A stretch of DNA of 64,000 nucleotides from Physella acuta (Eukaryota; Mollusca; Gastropoda; Physidae). Under the pieces are notes generated by a model that ran no database searches, was not told where the DNA came from, and worked only from the letters and a program-made list of their open reading frames with translations. Of the stretch, positions 12,471-58,959 are shown piece after piece. The translations under genes were made by a program, and so were the position numbers. The first letter of the stretch is position 1; the number at the start of each line of letters is the position of its first letter. Where the stretch lies: positions 204,501-268,500 of the forward strand of contig NW_026731892.1 of the NCBI RefSeq assembly GCF_028476545.1. Reading direction: 5' to 3'.

Positions 12471-13807
12471 ACAGCGTCACAAAATATAACCTTTGGTGTA
12501 CTTTTGAATTGTTGTATGCATTAACTCCATAGTATTTTTTGTGTTGAAAAACAATACAACAATTAGCAATTTGAATAGATAACAAACTAATTACCACATC
12601 ATTATATATATTTACAAGAAAAGAAATTTTCTACATGAAATTTTTGGTAAAGAAATCACATAACCTACACACAGAATTAACTTTTACTGGACCATTAATT
12701 TTTTTTTCCTCAGCCTACAAAAAATAACCACCAGAAAACCACATTGGGAAAGGTTAGAAACTACACAGATATTTAGTAAACAAACCTGGCAAAAATTCCT
12801 TCAAATTTACAAATCAACTAGATTTTAAAATCATAAAAATACCCAAAAATATTTTTATTAGTTTGTTAAAGCATGAAAATGTCATTAAAATACTACAGAA
12901 AAGACCTCTACATATTGTATTTTATGTTAAATTCATAATCTCCCAAAAAATTTCTATAAATGTTGAGGCATTTGGTAATTCTCAATAAATTAGCATTATT
13001 TACCTCAACAATTTGTGTTCATTAAAAACTTTTAAATAAAAGTTTTGAAAAAAAATAATATCAAAAGAAAGGCTGCCAAACTTTTACATTCAAATTTAAA
13101 ATATACATAAATCAGTTTGCTCAAAAACAACCAAGAATCGTAAAGTACATGAAACAAATTGCAGGAGTTGGAATATAATAAAGTATTAACACTCACAACA
13201 AACACGATTTTACTTTAAGTGTGGTAACAATCTTTTTTTTTCTTTTAACTTTATGGTTTAAGTTTTTTTTAAAACTAGACATATACTACATTACTGTTGA
13301 AACTCATGGGTTACAATCATTTTTAAATAATTCCATGCTAATTTAAAACTTCAGTTGAAAATTTCTTTTTATATTTTAAAACTAGCAAAAAAAAGTTAGC
13401 CTATTCTAATGAAAAAAAAATCTCAAAAATCTCTCACTAAAGAAAAAATAATGCGGGTTTAATGTTTTAGCAAGAGGAAAAAACAGCAATGCACCATACT
13501 TTGAACTATTACAATACAATTATTTAAATTATGTTGGAAATTTCCCTGGAAGTTAGAGACTAGTCTCCCTTGAGTTGAAGGTCAAGTATTTGTTCCTTCC
13601 CTTGAGTTGTTCTCTGGTTGCTGTCCCTTTACTGCTCTTCTTCTGTTACTGGTGTTTGAACGTCTTGCTGGTAACTATGAAACTCTCCAGATTTAATGCT
13701 TTGTGTATCATCGATCTGAAGATTTCAATTTTCATATTAACAGGATTTTTAAATAGCTTTTATCACTTTTTTTAAATACACATCTTATCTTAATAAATTT
13801 CCATGTG

Positions 13808-13813
13808 TTTATT
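13808..13813 (-). terminator. Candidate polyadenylation signal of the K2P gene
   Basis: AATAAA on the minus strand about 345 bp beyond the channel stop codon. Other AT-rich matches exist nearby, so this is only a candidate. Confidence 0.35.
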
Positions 13814-14157
13814 TAAAAACGAGTTTCAAATATTGTGATAGGCAGGTGTTTTTATGTCATAGTTTGATCAGCTGAGAAACATTTTCTGCTGTTTGATAAC
13901 ACTTTTGGGGGGAAAACTTTACAAGTTCTGTGTGATTTAAATTGTTATCCAAGTTAGGTAGGGGGGGGGGGGGAAGATTAATAATTCTTGGCTGGTTTGA
14001 TACCAGACCAAGCGGTGCACCAAACCTTAAACCATCCTGTTTGCTACAAACCACATATATGTAGTGAATAACATACAGAACAACAGGCACCAGCATTATA
14101 TCAAATCTTAATAAACAACATTAACACTGAATCAAAGATAATAACTTTTTCATCTAT

Positions 14158-49080
<34,923 letters not shown>

Positions 49081-50246
49081 GACGATGAGACTAGTTGTAG
49101 TTGTTTCACTTTGATAATGAAAGAGTCGGTGCTAAATGTACACAACACGAAACTGATATGGTCTTATAAAGTTGACAAGTTTTGATTTTAAATGCTCCAG
49201 ATGTTTAAAATTGGACGTGGCAGATTTTGATTCAGGCTCGATCTCAAGCTGTTTATTGGTATAGACCAGGGAAGGCAGCTGAAAGTAAAAACACAAAATC
49301 ATTTTTTAACAGAATCCAAATTCAATGCAATGAAATTAAAAAAAACAAAAAAAACAAAAAAAAAAATAAAAATAAAAATAAAAACCCAAGCATTTTTAAG
49401 CACTCGTGGGACGGGGGGGGGGGGGGGGGGGGGATGGTAGAAGGTGTTTACATGCATGTGTAAAAAATATTAATGATATGAATAAGTAGTAATGGTAATA
49501 TTATCCTTGTAACGAACTTTATCAAAAATAGTATATTTTTTAAAACCTATGACATTATAATGTGTTTAGTGCGTCAGTATAACATTAGCCAGCACCATGA
49601 CGTTATTCTAGTGATATTATCTGGCACCATGACGTTATTCTAGTGATGTAATCAAGCACCATGACGTTATTCTAGTGATGTAATCAAGCACCATGACGTT
49701 ATTCTAGTGATGTAATCAGGCACCGCGACGCTATTCTAGTAATGTCGTTATCCGGCACCACGACGCTATGCTAGTGACGTCGTTATCTGGCACCACGACG
49801 TTATTCTAGTGCAGCTACCTTCACGACCCCCATGAATCATGTACAATGTAACTATATATTACCCCTTAGGTCTAAATGCAACTGTTTGAAACTTGCGATG
49901 ACTTTTCAAGCAGTTGTTGGGAAATAGTAATCAACCCCCACCGACCATTACTCCACCCCTCGAACCCGTTTTTTTTTATCCTTGATTTTTTACTTATCCT
50001 ACATAAGATCACTTCAGTATAATGCGAGTTCACAACAGCTAGGGGAGATCACTTTTGTACGGCTGTATAGAATAATATTGAATTTCAGTAGCGACAGTTA
50101 GCTTGTCAACACGGGCAGTCTTCCACTGATGTCAGGCACTTACCGATATGGAGAGCTACATTAGTGGCGGTGTGTGGGAGGGGTGGAACTCTGTGATGTC
50201 ATTTTCATAAAGGGAAAAGATTCTGGCATTTTGTGGCTATGTTAGC
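49081..50246. other. Upstream of the K2P gene, no further gene seen
   Basis: It should contain the exon 1a promoter and 5' UTR. I see an A-rich stretch and G tract (49338-49432) and one minisatellite, but no clear core promoter motif. Confidence 0.5.
49590..49810. repeat. Minisatellite, about 31 bp x 7
   Basis: Repeats of GCACCATGACGTTATTCTAG then TGATGTAATCAA, diverging to the right. Confidence 0.88.
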
Positions 50247-50468
50247 TGCGGGCCGCACTACAGACTGCAAGACGTGCATCTCGTGCCCTGCTAGGGTACA
50301 ATGTGTTATCGGATAACACAGAGCCAGGGTGCGCCGCTAGTTCAACCATCACACACTCCTAGTGCAAGCCACAAATGGAGCGCTCAGTAAGGATGGAGGG
50401 AAGGGATGGAGGGAAGGGAGATAATCATTGTCCTTGGCCGGGTGGTATTCAATAACAGGGGACTTCTC
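50247..50468 (-). repeat. Second copy of the 43762 dispersed repeat
   Basis: Inverse orientation relative to 43762-43992, with an internal duplication of GGATGGAGGGAAGG. Confidence 0.8.
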
Positions 50469-50793
50469 CTTCGCCTTTTGTAGGATTATAAAATTAGTGT
50501 GTGGTGTAGCTTTTAGACATTTTCCTACGGGGGAGGGGGGTGGTGGTTGACGACACGACGACAACACTGGTTAAAGTATAAATTTTCTATATTTTTGGTA
50601 CTATTTAACTAGGGGGAGGAGCTGGATGTGCAACTGGGGGTTGGGAAGTGCCGTCCTCCCTTCCCACCCCCCACCCCCCCCCCCCCCCCCCCCGAGAGAA
50701 AGAAATGTTAGTGCTGTGCGATCAAGTGGTGCTAACAGTCACAAGTAACCCGTTCAAAGATTCTACCAGAGCTATGGTCGTATGGCAAGTGTT

Positions 50794-51014
50794 CAGTGTT
50801 TCTTCCAGACTTTTTTCTCCGGGGGGGGCACTTGAAATCTTCGGGGGGGGGGGGGGGGGGCGGTAAACTTTCTTCGGGGGGGGGCCGACACTGTTAAAAG
50901 TATATATTTTCTATATAAATTATATAAATTTCATTTCTTTCGGGGGGGGGGGGGGGTAAAAAATTTTCGGGGGGGGCTTGGTCCCCCCCGAAGAGATGCC
51001 TGGAAGAAACTCTG
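50794..51014 (+). mobile_element. hAT-type MITE, copy B, inserted in a minisatellite unit
   Basis: Ends CAGTGTTTCTTCCAG and CTGGAAGAAACTCTG. The target duplication CAAGTGTT is perfect (50786-50793 and 51015-51022). The target is part of the flanking minisatellite unit (GGCAAGTGTTGGTGCTAAC), so insertion followed the origin of that unit. Confidence 0.95.
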
Positions 51015-51665
51015 CAAGTGTTGGTGCTAACACAAGTAACCAGAGCTGTAGTCGTATGGCAAGTGTTGGTGCTAACACAAGTAACCCGTTCAAAGATTCT
51101 ACCAGAGCTGTAGTCGTATGGCAAGTGATGGTGCTAACACAAGTAACCCGTTCAAAGATTCTACCAGAGCTGTAGTCGTATGGCAAGTGTTGGTGCTAAC
51201 ACAAGTAACCAGAGCTGTAGTCGTATGGCAAGTGTTGGTGCTAACACAAGTAACCAGAGCTGTAGTCGTATGGCAAGTGTTGGTGCTAACACAAGTAACC
51301 CGTTCAAAGATTCTACCAGAGCTGGGGTCGTATGGCAAGTGTTGGTGCTAACACAAGTAACCAGAGCTATAGTCGTATGGCAAGTGTTGGTGCTAACACA
51401 AGTAACCAGAGCTGTAGTCGTATGGCAAGTGTTGGTGCTAACACAAGTAACCAGAGCTGTAGTCGTATGGCAAGTGTTGGTGCTAACACAAGTAACCCGT
51501 TCAAAGATTCTACCAGAGCTGGGGTCGTATGGCAAGTGTTGGTGCTAACACAAGTAACCCGTTCAAATATTCTACCAGAGCTGTGGTCGTATGGCAAGTG
51601 TTGGTACTAACACAAGTAACCCGTTCAAAGATTCTACCAGAGCTGGGGTCGTATGGCAAGTCACT
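51015..51665. repeat. Minisatellite with 45-bp and 62-bp unit forms
   Basis: Unit CAAGTGTTGGTGCTAACACA then AGTAACC and AGAGCTGTAGTCGTATGG. The long form adds 17 bp (CGTTCAAAGATTCTACC) flanked by ACC, so the short form probably arose by deletion between these triplets. A diverged first unit lies left of the MITE at about 50725-50793. Confidence 0.95.
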
Positions 51666-52239
51666 ATTTCTGCTTTGGAACTTTGACATTTAATTCTTGC
51701 TTGAGTTGCTGGAATTGTGCATTTATCACTGTAGGGTGTGCCACCATGGTCACACATCTTTGTAAATCGATTTAACTCACACGCCTGGGGGGGGGGGGGG
51801 AGGAGACTACATTTGCACTATTCAGTGGCAATAATGCATGAATGGAAGAAAATAAACATGTTGTGATGCAGGTTTTTTTTTCTGGCAGAAGTTATTTCCT
51901 GCCCCCCCCCCCCTTCCCCACTCCCCTGGAATGAGAAAATAGAGAATACAGAGTCAGCTGTTATTGATTGTTATGACTGTAGTTGGATGATAGCTAGTGG
52001 AGAGGTAGTAACAATAGGAGTCAAGCTAGTTGTTGGACCTGGAAAGGATGAATAGAGTACACAGTGAGTACACACACCACACAAACCATCCCACAGCCGC
52101 GTTTAAAATGGTGTCTTATATCATGAACACCTTCATCTGAATAACAGTGGCATAGAGAACGTTTTTTTTATACAAGTCCAATAAAAAACAATTTTCTCAA
52201 TTGTTGTAGGAAACATTGATCTCTAGGTTTTGCAGTAGA

Positions 52240-52600
52240 AGAATAACAACAACATGAACGGCTAGAACAATAAGGACACCATTGGCTAGAACAATAAGGA
52301 CACCATTGGCTAGAACAGTAACCACATGAATGGGTAGAACAACTACAGGAATGACTAGAACAATAACAACAACATCAATGGCTAGAACAATAACAACAAC
52401 ATCAATGGCTAGAACAATAACAATAACATCAATGGCTAGAACAATAACAACATGGATGGCTAGAATAATAACAACAACATGAATGTCTAGAACAATAACA
52501 ACATGAATGGCTATAACTAGAACAATAACAACAACATGAATGGCTAGAACAATTGCAATAACACGAGTGGCTAGAACAATAACGACGACCAACATGGATT
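52240..52600. repeat. Minisatellite, about 24-27 bp
   Basis: Repeats of GGCTAGAACAATAACAACAA then CATCAAT, variable in length. Confidence 0.92.
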
Positions 52601-52637
52601 ACATTGCTAGAGCATTGACGAATGTGGGAGAAGGGGG

Positions 52638-52860
52638 CAGAGCTTCTTCCAGGCATCTCTTCGGGGGGGGGGGGGGGGGTGAAGCCCCCCCCCCCCACCC
52701 CCGAACGAAATGAAATTTATATAATTTATATAGAAAATATATACTTTTAACAGTGTCCGCCCCCCCCCCCCCCCCCCGATGAAAGTTTACCGCCCCCACC
52801 CCCCGAAAATTTCAAGTACCCCCCCCCCCCCCCGGAGAAAAAAGTCTGGAAGAAACACTG
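52638..52860 (-). mobile_element. hAT-type MITE, copy C
   Basis: Ends CAGAGCTTCTTCCAG and CTGGAAGAAACACTG. Target duplication GAAGGGGG is perfect (52630-52637 and 52861-52868). Confidence 0.95.
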
Positions 52861-53035
52861 GAAGGGGGCGAGTGCCCAATAATCCAACGTTCAGGGTTGT
52901 GAGTGGTACAGGGAAACTACAACAGCAGCAAGGATTAAACCTGGCATGTGAGAAGATTGCGGTGAATAACGGTCAAGTTGTAGATAACTGCGGTGATTTA
53001 CTGACTGGGGTGTGGATGAAAACACGATGTAGATG

Positions 53036-53435
53036 TTTTTCATGGGAACATTGGCACAGACTTTTGTATGGGAACATTGGCACAGACTTTTGTATGGGAA
53101 CACTGGCACAGACTTTTGTATGGGAACACTGGCACAGACTTTTGTATGGGAACACTGGCACAGACTTTTGTATGGGAACACTGGCACAGACTTTTGTATG
53201 GGAACACTGGCACAGACTTGTATGGGAACACTGGCACAGACTTTTGGATGGGAACACTGGCACAGGCTTTTGTATGGGAACACTGGCACAGACTTGTATG
53301 GGAACACTGGCACAGACTTTTGGATGGGAACACTGGCACAGGCTTTTGTATGGGAACATTGGCACAGACTTTTGTATGGGAACACTGGCACACACTTTGG
53401 ATGGGAACACTGGCACACACTTTGGATGGGAGAAT
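53036..53435. repeat. Minisatellite, 26 bp x about 15
   Basis: Repeats of GGGAACACTGGCACAGACTT then TTGTAT, with a TTGGAT variant. Open frames in several phases on both strands are artefacts of the period. Confidence 0.95.
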
Positions 53436-53449
53436 ATCATTAGACATAA

Positions 53450-54025
53450 AAGATTTGAACTAAGACAAGACAACAGTAGTCAACCAAACATGTGCCTGAT
53501 GTTTGAACTAAGACAAAACAAAAGTAGTCAACCAAACTTGTGCCTGATGTTTGAACTAAGACAAAAGTAGTCAACCAAACTTGTGCCTGATGTTTGAACT
53601 AAGACAAAAGTAGTCAACCAAACTTGTGCCTGATGTTTGAACTAAGACAAAAGTAGTCAACCAAACTTGTGCCTGATGTTTGAACTAAGACAAAACAAAA
53701 GTAGTCAACCAAACTTGTGCCTGATGTTTGAACTAAGACAAAACAAAAGTAGTCAACCAAACCTGTGCCTGATGTTTGAACTAAGACAAAAGTAGTCAAC
53801 CAAACTTGTGCCTGATGTTTGAACTAAGACAAAAGTAGTCAACCAAACTTGTGCCTGATGTTTGAACTAAGACAAAAGTAGTCAACCAAACTTGTGCCTG
53901 ATGTTTGAACTAAGACAAAACAACAGTAGTCAACCAAACTTGTGTCTGGTGTTTGAACTAAGACAAAAGTAGTCAACCAAACTTGTGCCTGATGTTTGAA
54001 CTAAGACAAAAGTAGTCAACCAAAC
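53450..54025. repeat. Minisatellite, 38-48 bp x about 13
   Basis: Repeats of TTTGAACTAAGACAAAAGTA then GTCAACCAAACTTGTGCCTGATG; longer units add AACAA in the A-rich part. Confidence 0.95.
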
Positions 54026-54479
54026 TATGTCTGCTTGAATTTTGAAGACGACAAAACTAAATATAGACTGATCAATACTGTATGACAAGACGCCAAGACT
54101 GTGCGTGTTAGAGAATGTTGGGGAGGCTATGATTGATATTCCTATTTAAAATGTGGAGTCATGTCTTGATTGTGTTATGTACTTGGATGAGAGCAATGTT
54201 CTGTAACCCTGCCATCAAAACATTTTCAGTCACACAGAAAAAATCAGAAGGCTTGACTAAATTAAATAGGTGTGGAAACCTAGAAAAATACTAGTTTAAT
54301 TGAATATTGATTTTAATTTAGTTCATATTGTTTCAGTTAACAGAAATAAAATACAACTTAAAGAGCTGTTTTCTATAATATATTTTCAGATACAAATTAC
54401 ACATTGGCTCTTTTTCCGCAATAAGATAATGTTGCCCTGTTCCCTTTCTAAACTTTTTTTGGCTAGAGAATAAAACATA

Positions 54480-54680
54480 AATTGTACAGGGTTTGAGTTT
54501 AGGAACATCGTTAATTATGCTAGGTTTAAGCATGGCATGGGAACATCATAAATTGTTCCGGGTTTGAGTATGGGAACATCTTAAATTGTCTGCCTTGGTA
54601 GTAGGAACATCAAAAATTGTTTCAGGTTTAAGCATGGGATATCACAAATTGTTCCGAGTTTGAGTATGGGAACATCAAAA
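54480..54680. repeat. Degenerate minisatellite, about 35 bp x 5-6
   Basis: Repeats of GTTTGAGTATGGGAACATC then ATAAATTGTTCCGG. Confidence 0.85.
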
Positions 54681-54984
54681 TTTCAGGAAAATGAAATCTG
54701 AAAAATAATGATTATTTTTACAGAAATTTAATACCTAGAAACTGAGCTCACGACTTTAGAAATCAAGTAGATATAAATCTAGGCTACTTAAACTTGTTCC
54801 ACAGTACAAAAATAGACTAAATTGTTTTTCTCCTGATGAGTAGGCCTAGAGTAACAACATTTTAATCAACTATTTTTCAGTCTTTATTCCCAGAAATATA
54901 TTCAATTAAATAAGTCTCAAGATTGGATATCCTGAAGTTGCTGGTTGTTTATAGGCCTTCTAGATCTTGTAGCTCACTTTTGGA

Positions 54985-55180
54985 ACCTGACAGACTAAGG
55001 AACTTATCAAGTGAAGTAGAGCTCACCTGTTTCTGTGACCTCAGCATATGGAGGTATAGTGTGGTGAACACTATGGCCAGCCGCCTTTATTTTCCCTACT
55101 TTGAGTTAGGTACCCATCACAGCTAGGTGGACTCAGGGGCATTCAAGTGGTAGCGCTTTACCACTAAGCCATGCCATACT
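54985..55180 (-). mobile_element. tRNA-derived SINE
   Basis: The minus-strand head has an A-box TGGCTTAGTGGTAAAGC and a degenerate B-box CCTGAGTCCACC. The body follows: GCTGTGATGGGTACCTAACT, then GTAGGGAAAATAAAGGCGGC and TGGCCATAGTGTTCACCACA. The head-plus-body layout is that of mollusc tRNA-SINEs. Exact ends are uncertain. Confidence 0.75.
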
Positions 55181-55954
55181 CTGCTGTTTATACTAAGGGT
55201 GGTTAATTGAGCAAATGACTTTTTAGAATCTTATGTTCAAAGTTATGAGATAACTTCCCACCAAAAAAAAGTGTGTGTAAAACATATGTGTATGTGTATT
55301 TTAAAACCATCAAAAATAATATCTCCAAGCCAACTACAATATTGTCTCACGAATGTTTTAATATTTTTTATTCAAGTAGGCTATTATTATATTTCTAGAT
55401 TCTAACTAGTAATTTTTTTTATATAGGCCTACCTATGACCTATGTGTATTCATTTTTCTCTTTTATGGATTTTTTAAAAGATTTTCATGTCACTGAGCTA
55501 CATTAGTAAATTAGTTCTAGAAATCTATGCAGTCAATGTTAACATAAGTAGATTTATATATTGTTACATTTTACAACAAAAATGGGTGTATCAAATAAAA
55601 GGCTGCATAATTTGATTAAAATGTGGCTTTATTAACACTTACTTAAGTACTTATAAGCACTATTAAGAAGGCGCTTTGGCCTACTATAGAATATAGTCAA
55701 TATAGAGATCTACAATCAGATGATCAGTAGCAACCAGCTTTTGCTACATATTTACTTGATTAATCTATTTATTATTAATGTTCTACCAGTGGCGTCGCTA
55801 TGTCGGGTGTCACCCGGTGCGGCACTATGTGGTGTCACCCACCCCCAAAATATAAAGTGTATATATATATATATATTTATTTTTTTTAGTGGCGTCGCTA
55901 TGTCGGGTGTCACCCGGTGCGGCACTACGTGGTGTCACCCCCCCCCCCCCCAAG

Positions 55955-56158
55955 CAGTGTTTCTTCCAGACTTTTTTCTCCGGGGGGGCACTTGAAATCT
56001 TCGGGGGGGCGGTAAACTTTCTTCGGGGGGGCGGACACTGTTAAAAGTATATATCTTCTATATAAATTATATAAATTTCATTTCGTTCGGGGGGGGGGCG
56101 GTAAAAAATTTTCGGGGGGGCTAAGCCCCCCCCGAAGAGATGCCTGGAAGAAACTCTG
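55955..56158 (+). mobile_element. hAT-type MITE, copy D, nested
   Basis: Ends CAGTGTTTCTTCCAG and CTGGAAGAAACTCTG. Target duplication CCCCCAAG is perfect (55947-55954 and 56159-56166), and the target is host-element sequence. Confidence 0.95.
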
Positions 56159-56172
56159 CCCCCAAGAAATAA

Positions 56173-56204
56173 AGTGTATATATATATATATATATATTTA
56201 TAGG

Positions 56205-56273
<69 letters not shown>
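56173..56273. repeat. (TA)n microsatellite
   Basis: TA dinucleotides inside the hAT element, interrupted once by TAGGCCTATA. Confidence 0.95.
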
Positions 56274-56280
<7 letters not shown>

Positions 56281-56639
56281 CTTACATAAGCACAAAATTT
56301 TAATATATGCTACATACGCGTACATGTATGTGTATAAGCTTTAATCACTGTAGACTTAATAGTATCAATTTTTTTATCAATAGTCTGTTGATAACAGTTG
56401 GGTGTAGCATTGTTTTCTCTAAAGTTAGCACGTTTACGCCATGGTGTCACTTCTCCACCATGTAATTGTCGATTTGTACTTAATAGACTATTTAACTTTA
56501 ATTAATCATTAATGGAACTGGCAAAAAAACATTTTTCTTCTGTAAATTTTGCCTTGGTGTCACCCCTATAATTGGTGTCACCTGGTGCGGTCCGCACCCC
56601 CCGCCCTGCCCTCGCTACACCTCTGTGTTCTATATATCT

Positions 56640-57440
56640 CTAGATATAGTTATAGAATATAGATAGATAATAGATAGATAGGAATTGATTTGTCATGTTT
56701 AATTAGAATTAGATCTAGATCTAAATTGATCTAGATTCTAGTCTTAGTGATTCTAGATCTAGATCTAGATCTAGAGTCTATCTAGATCTAGACAAATTGC
56801 AAAGATGATGCCACACTGGTTATCTCATTAATTTGGAAAAGAATGTGTGGGTATAATTACTAATAAATGATTAGTCAAGCTTCAGCTTTTTTTATTCTTT
56901 TGTAAATTGCAGAACTAGTAGATCTAGATAGTAGATATCTATTCTAGATTCTATCTTTAATTGTTTTATTTTAAAGATTCAATTCATTTAATTAAAATTA
57001 TTAGTTAGGCCTATTGATCGTTTGGTTGAACTTAATATTTAATAAACTATGAATCTAGATCTAGACTTCTAGATCTAAACTAAAAGTGTTACTATTTGTA
57101 TTATCATTTAGATTTAGATTCTAGATCTATTAAATTAATAGTCTCTCGATCTAGATCTAGAAATTTATTATGAATTAATAACGGCCATGGCAAGCAGACT
57201 AGTTCAGTAGGCCCTAGTTGACTGTTTCTAGACTAGACTAATGAATCTGATCAAGAAACTCTTGATCTAGGATCTAGATTTCTAGATCTATTGTAAAACC
57301 TTAAAGCAGGACAAATAAAAAGCAATTAGATCTATATGTTATTGTCAAATCTATTTTAATGCTATCCAAAACTATGTTTCATAATTTAAATGTGAAAATA
57401 CATAAACTCGATCAACTCTAGATTCTAGATCTAATACATT
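56640..57440. repeat. TCTAGATCTAGA-rich segment
   Basis: Many scattered and short tandem copies of the palindromic hexamers TCTAGA and AGATCT (longest run about 56754-56790) in AT-rich DNA. No gene is seen. Confidence 0.7.
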
Positions 57441-58136
57441 TATCAACAACCCCTCAGCTTCGGTAGGAAAGTGAAGAGGGAAGATGGCGAGAATATTCAG
57501 TTTTAAGGGATTTATTTGGCGAGATTTATGATGATTTTTACGGTTGAAAATAAAATAAAATGTTTATTTCAAAGAATAATATTTCATCTGTATCAATTCA
57601 AAACACTTATTTTTTATTCCAATCATTCTAAATGCATTTAATCTAAAACTATACTCACTAGAAGCAAGGAATCGACACTCTGAACTTGGTTAAAATGTGC
57701 ACAAGAGGGCTTGAAAATTATTATTTTAAGCCTATAATTATTTGCAAATTACTAAAAGGTCTAAAATTTCTTAAAGAAATAACATTAGTACATCATTTAA
57801 AGCAACAAAATCATAAGAAACATTGTTTTAAACTAATTATTTTTAATTTTTATTAAGTTTACCACAAGGCTCACTGGAAGTTTACCTTGAGTAAATTATT
57901 CTTTATAATTCTAAATGTTATAAAAACACTATGTTATTTGATATCAAATGAAAATTCATGAAGTTTTCTAAATTTCTCACTAGATGCGATTTAGTAAATG
58001 TAAACTGTTAAAATGTTATTAATTTTTTAGATTCACGACTTAGCACATAAACGCCATTTGTTTAGAAAAAACGGACACGGGAAGCGACATTTTTCCTCTT
58101 GTGACGTAGTAGCTCTCCGCTATGTTCGCGCTGCAC
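57441..58136. other. AT-rich DNA upstream of histone H1
   Basis: Unique AT-rich sequence. Towards the right end are CGGACACGGGAAGC and GTGACGTAG, possible upstream promoter elements of the H1 gene. Confidence 0.45.
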
Positions 58137-58143
58137 TATAAAA
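58137..58143 (+). promoter_or_regulatory. TATA box of histone H1
   Basis: TATAAAA lies 84 bp before the H1 start codon. A longer in-frame reading starting at 58122 would run through this TATA box, which is the reason to place the start at 58227. Confidence 0.85.
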
Positions 58144-58226
58144 GCTGGAGCGTTGCAGACCGCTGTCATTCTAACTCTTACTTCCGTACAGAGAAGATCG
58201 TCACTCTCCGCGCTCAAAATTTTATA

Positions 58227-58880
58227 ATGTCTGCCGCCGCTACTACCGATGCACCTGCTAAGGCACCCGCTAAAGCACCCAAGAAGGCTGCCGCTAAACC
58301 CAAGACACCAGCTGCTCACCCACAATACAAAGTGATGGTTGCTGAAGCTATTTCTGCATTGAAAGAACGCGGTGGTTCATCTCGCCAAGCCATCTTGAAA
58401 TACATTGTGGCTAACTACAAAGTTGGTGACAATCAGACTGCCGTCAATGCAAGACTCAAAGCCGCCCTTAAAGCCGGCGTAACAGCTGGAGGATTGAAGC
58501 AGTCTAAAGGCTCTGGAGCAGCCGGTTCTTTCCGTCTGGGAGATAAGAAAGAGGAAAAGAAAACCAAGGCCAAGAAAGTAGCTGAGAAGAAACCAAAGGC
58601 TACCAAAGCAGCAGCTAAACCCAAAAAGGCCGCAACTGCCGTCAAGAAGCCTAAATCACCTAAGAAAACTGCGGTTAAGAAACCAAAATCTCCCAAGAAG
58701 ACTGCCGTCAAGAAGACTGCCGTCAAGAAACCCGCTGCCAAGAAAGCTGTGGCTGACAAACCAAAGAAAGCCAAGTCCCCAAAGAAAGCTGCACCCGCCA
58801 AGCCTAAAGTAGCAAAGCCCAAGGCAGCTAAGAAACCAGCAGCCAAGAAGGCACCAAAAGCCGCAGCAGAGAAGAAATAG
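58227..58880 (+). CDS. H1: Histone H1 (linker histone), replication-dependent, intronless
   Basis: Linker histone that binds the nucleosome dyad and linker DNA and compacts chromatin in the nucleus. The protein has 217 residues. An Ala/Pro/Lys-rich N-tail (1-30, [18 protein letters not shown]) leads into the winged-helix globular domain (about 31-105): [36 protein letters not shown] and the [22 protein letters not shown] end. The C-tail of about 110 residues is almost only K, A and P, with repeated [14 protein letters not shown] segments; SPKK motifs are typical CDK sites. No introns, a TATA box at -84 and a histone 3' stem-loop at +35 mark it as an S-phase gene with a non-polyadenylated mRNA. 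The cluster of other histone genes often seen nearby is not in the 5 kb to the right or 9 kb to the left. Confidence 0.97.
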   Translation: MSAAATTDAPAKAPAKAPKKAAAKPKTPAAHPQYKVMVAEAISALKERGGSSRQAILKYIVANYKVGDNQTAVNARLKAALKAGVTAGGLKQSKGSGAAGSFRLGDKKEEKKTKAKKVAEKKPKATKAAAKPKKAATAVKKPKSPKKTAVKKPKSPKKTAVKKTAVKKPAAKKAVADKPKKAKSPKKAAPAKPKVAKPKAAKKPAAKKAPKAAAEKK

Positions 58881-58914
58881 ACGCGGTATCCTGCTACCAC
58901 TGTCAAAATTAACT

Positions 58915-58930
58915 GGCCCTTCTCAGGGCC
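58915..58930 (+). terminator. Histone mRNA 3' stem-loop
   Basis: GGCCCT-TCTC-AGGGCC followed by ACC matches the canonical 6-bp stem, 4-base loop bound by SLBP. It starts 35 bases after the H1 stop. Confidence 0.95.
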
Positions 58931-58939
58931 ACCCCATTG

Positions 58940-58955
58940 TTCCAGAAGATTCTTT
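58940..58955 (+). promoter_or_regulatory. Candidate histone downstream element
   Basis: CCAGAAGATTCTTTTC about 10-25 bases after the stem-loop is the usual place and partly the usual purine-rich content for U7 snRNA pairing. The match is loose. Confidence 0.45.
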
Positions 58956-58959
58956 TCGA

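Larger units (their letters stand above)
11650..13807. other. Convergent intergenic spacer
   Basis: AT-rich DNA between the 3' ends of MNAT1 (+) and the channel gene (-). Apart from two small minisatellites and many A/T runs I see nothing; short open frames here have no recognisable content. Confidence 0.6.
55787..56625. mobile_element. hAT-type element with nested insertion
   Basis: Left end CAGTGGCGTCGCTATG; the reverse complement of the right end is CAGAGGTGTAGCGAGG. Flanks TGTTCTAC (55779-55786) and TGTTCTAT (56626-56633) match at 7 of 8. The left terminal about 60 bp (GTGTCACCCGGTGCGGCACT) is duplicated at 55889. A MITE lies inside at 55955-56158 and a TA tract at 56173-56273. No coding sequence. 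Confidence 0.9.

Noticed and set aside
52779-53570. 263-aa and overlapping repeat proteins with WHRLLYGN or CQCSH motifs
   Set aside because: 26-bp minisatellite fused to MITE sequence; frames open on both strands.
58122-58226. N-terminal extension of histone H1
   Set aside because: It would start upstream of the TATA box and the added residues do not resemble any H1.
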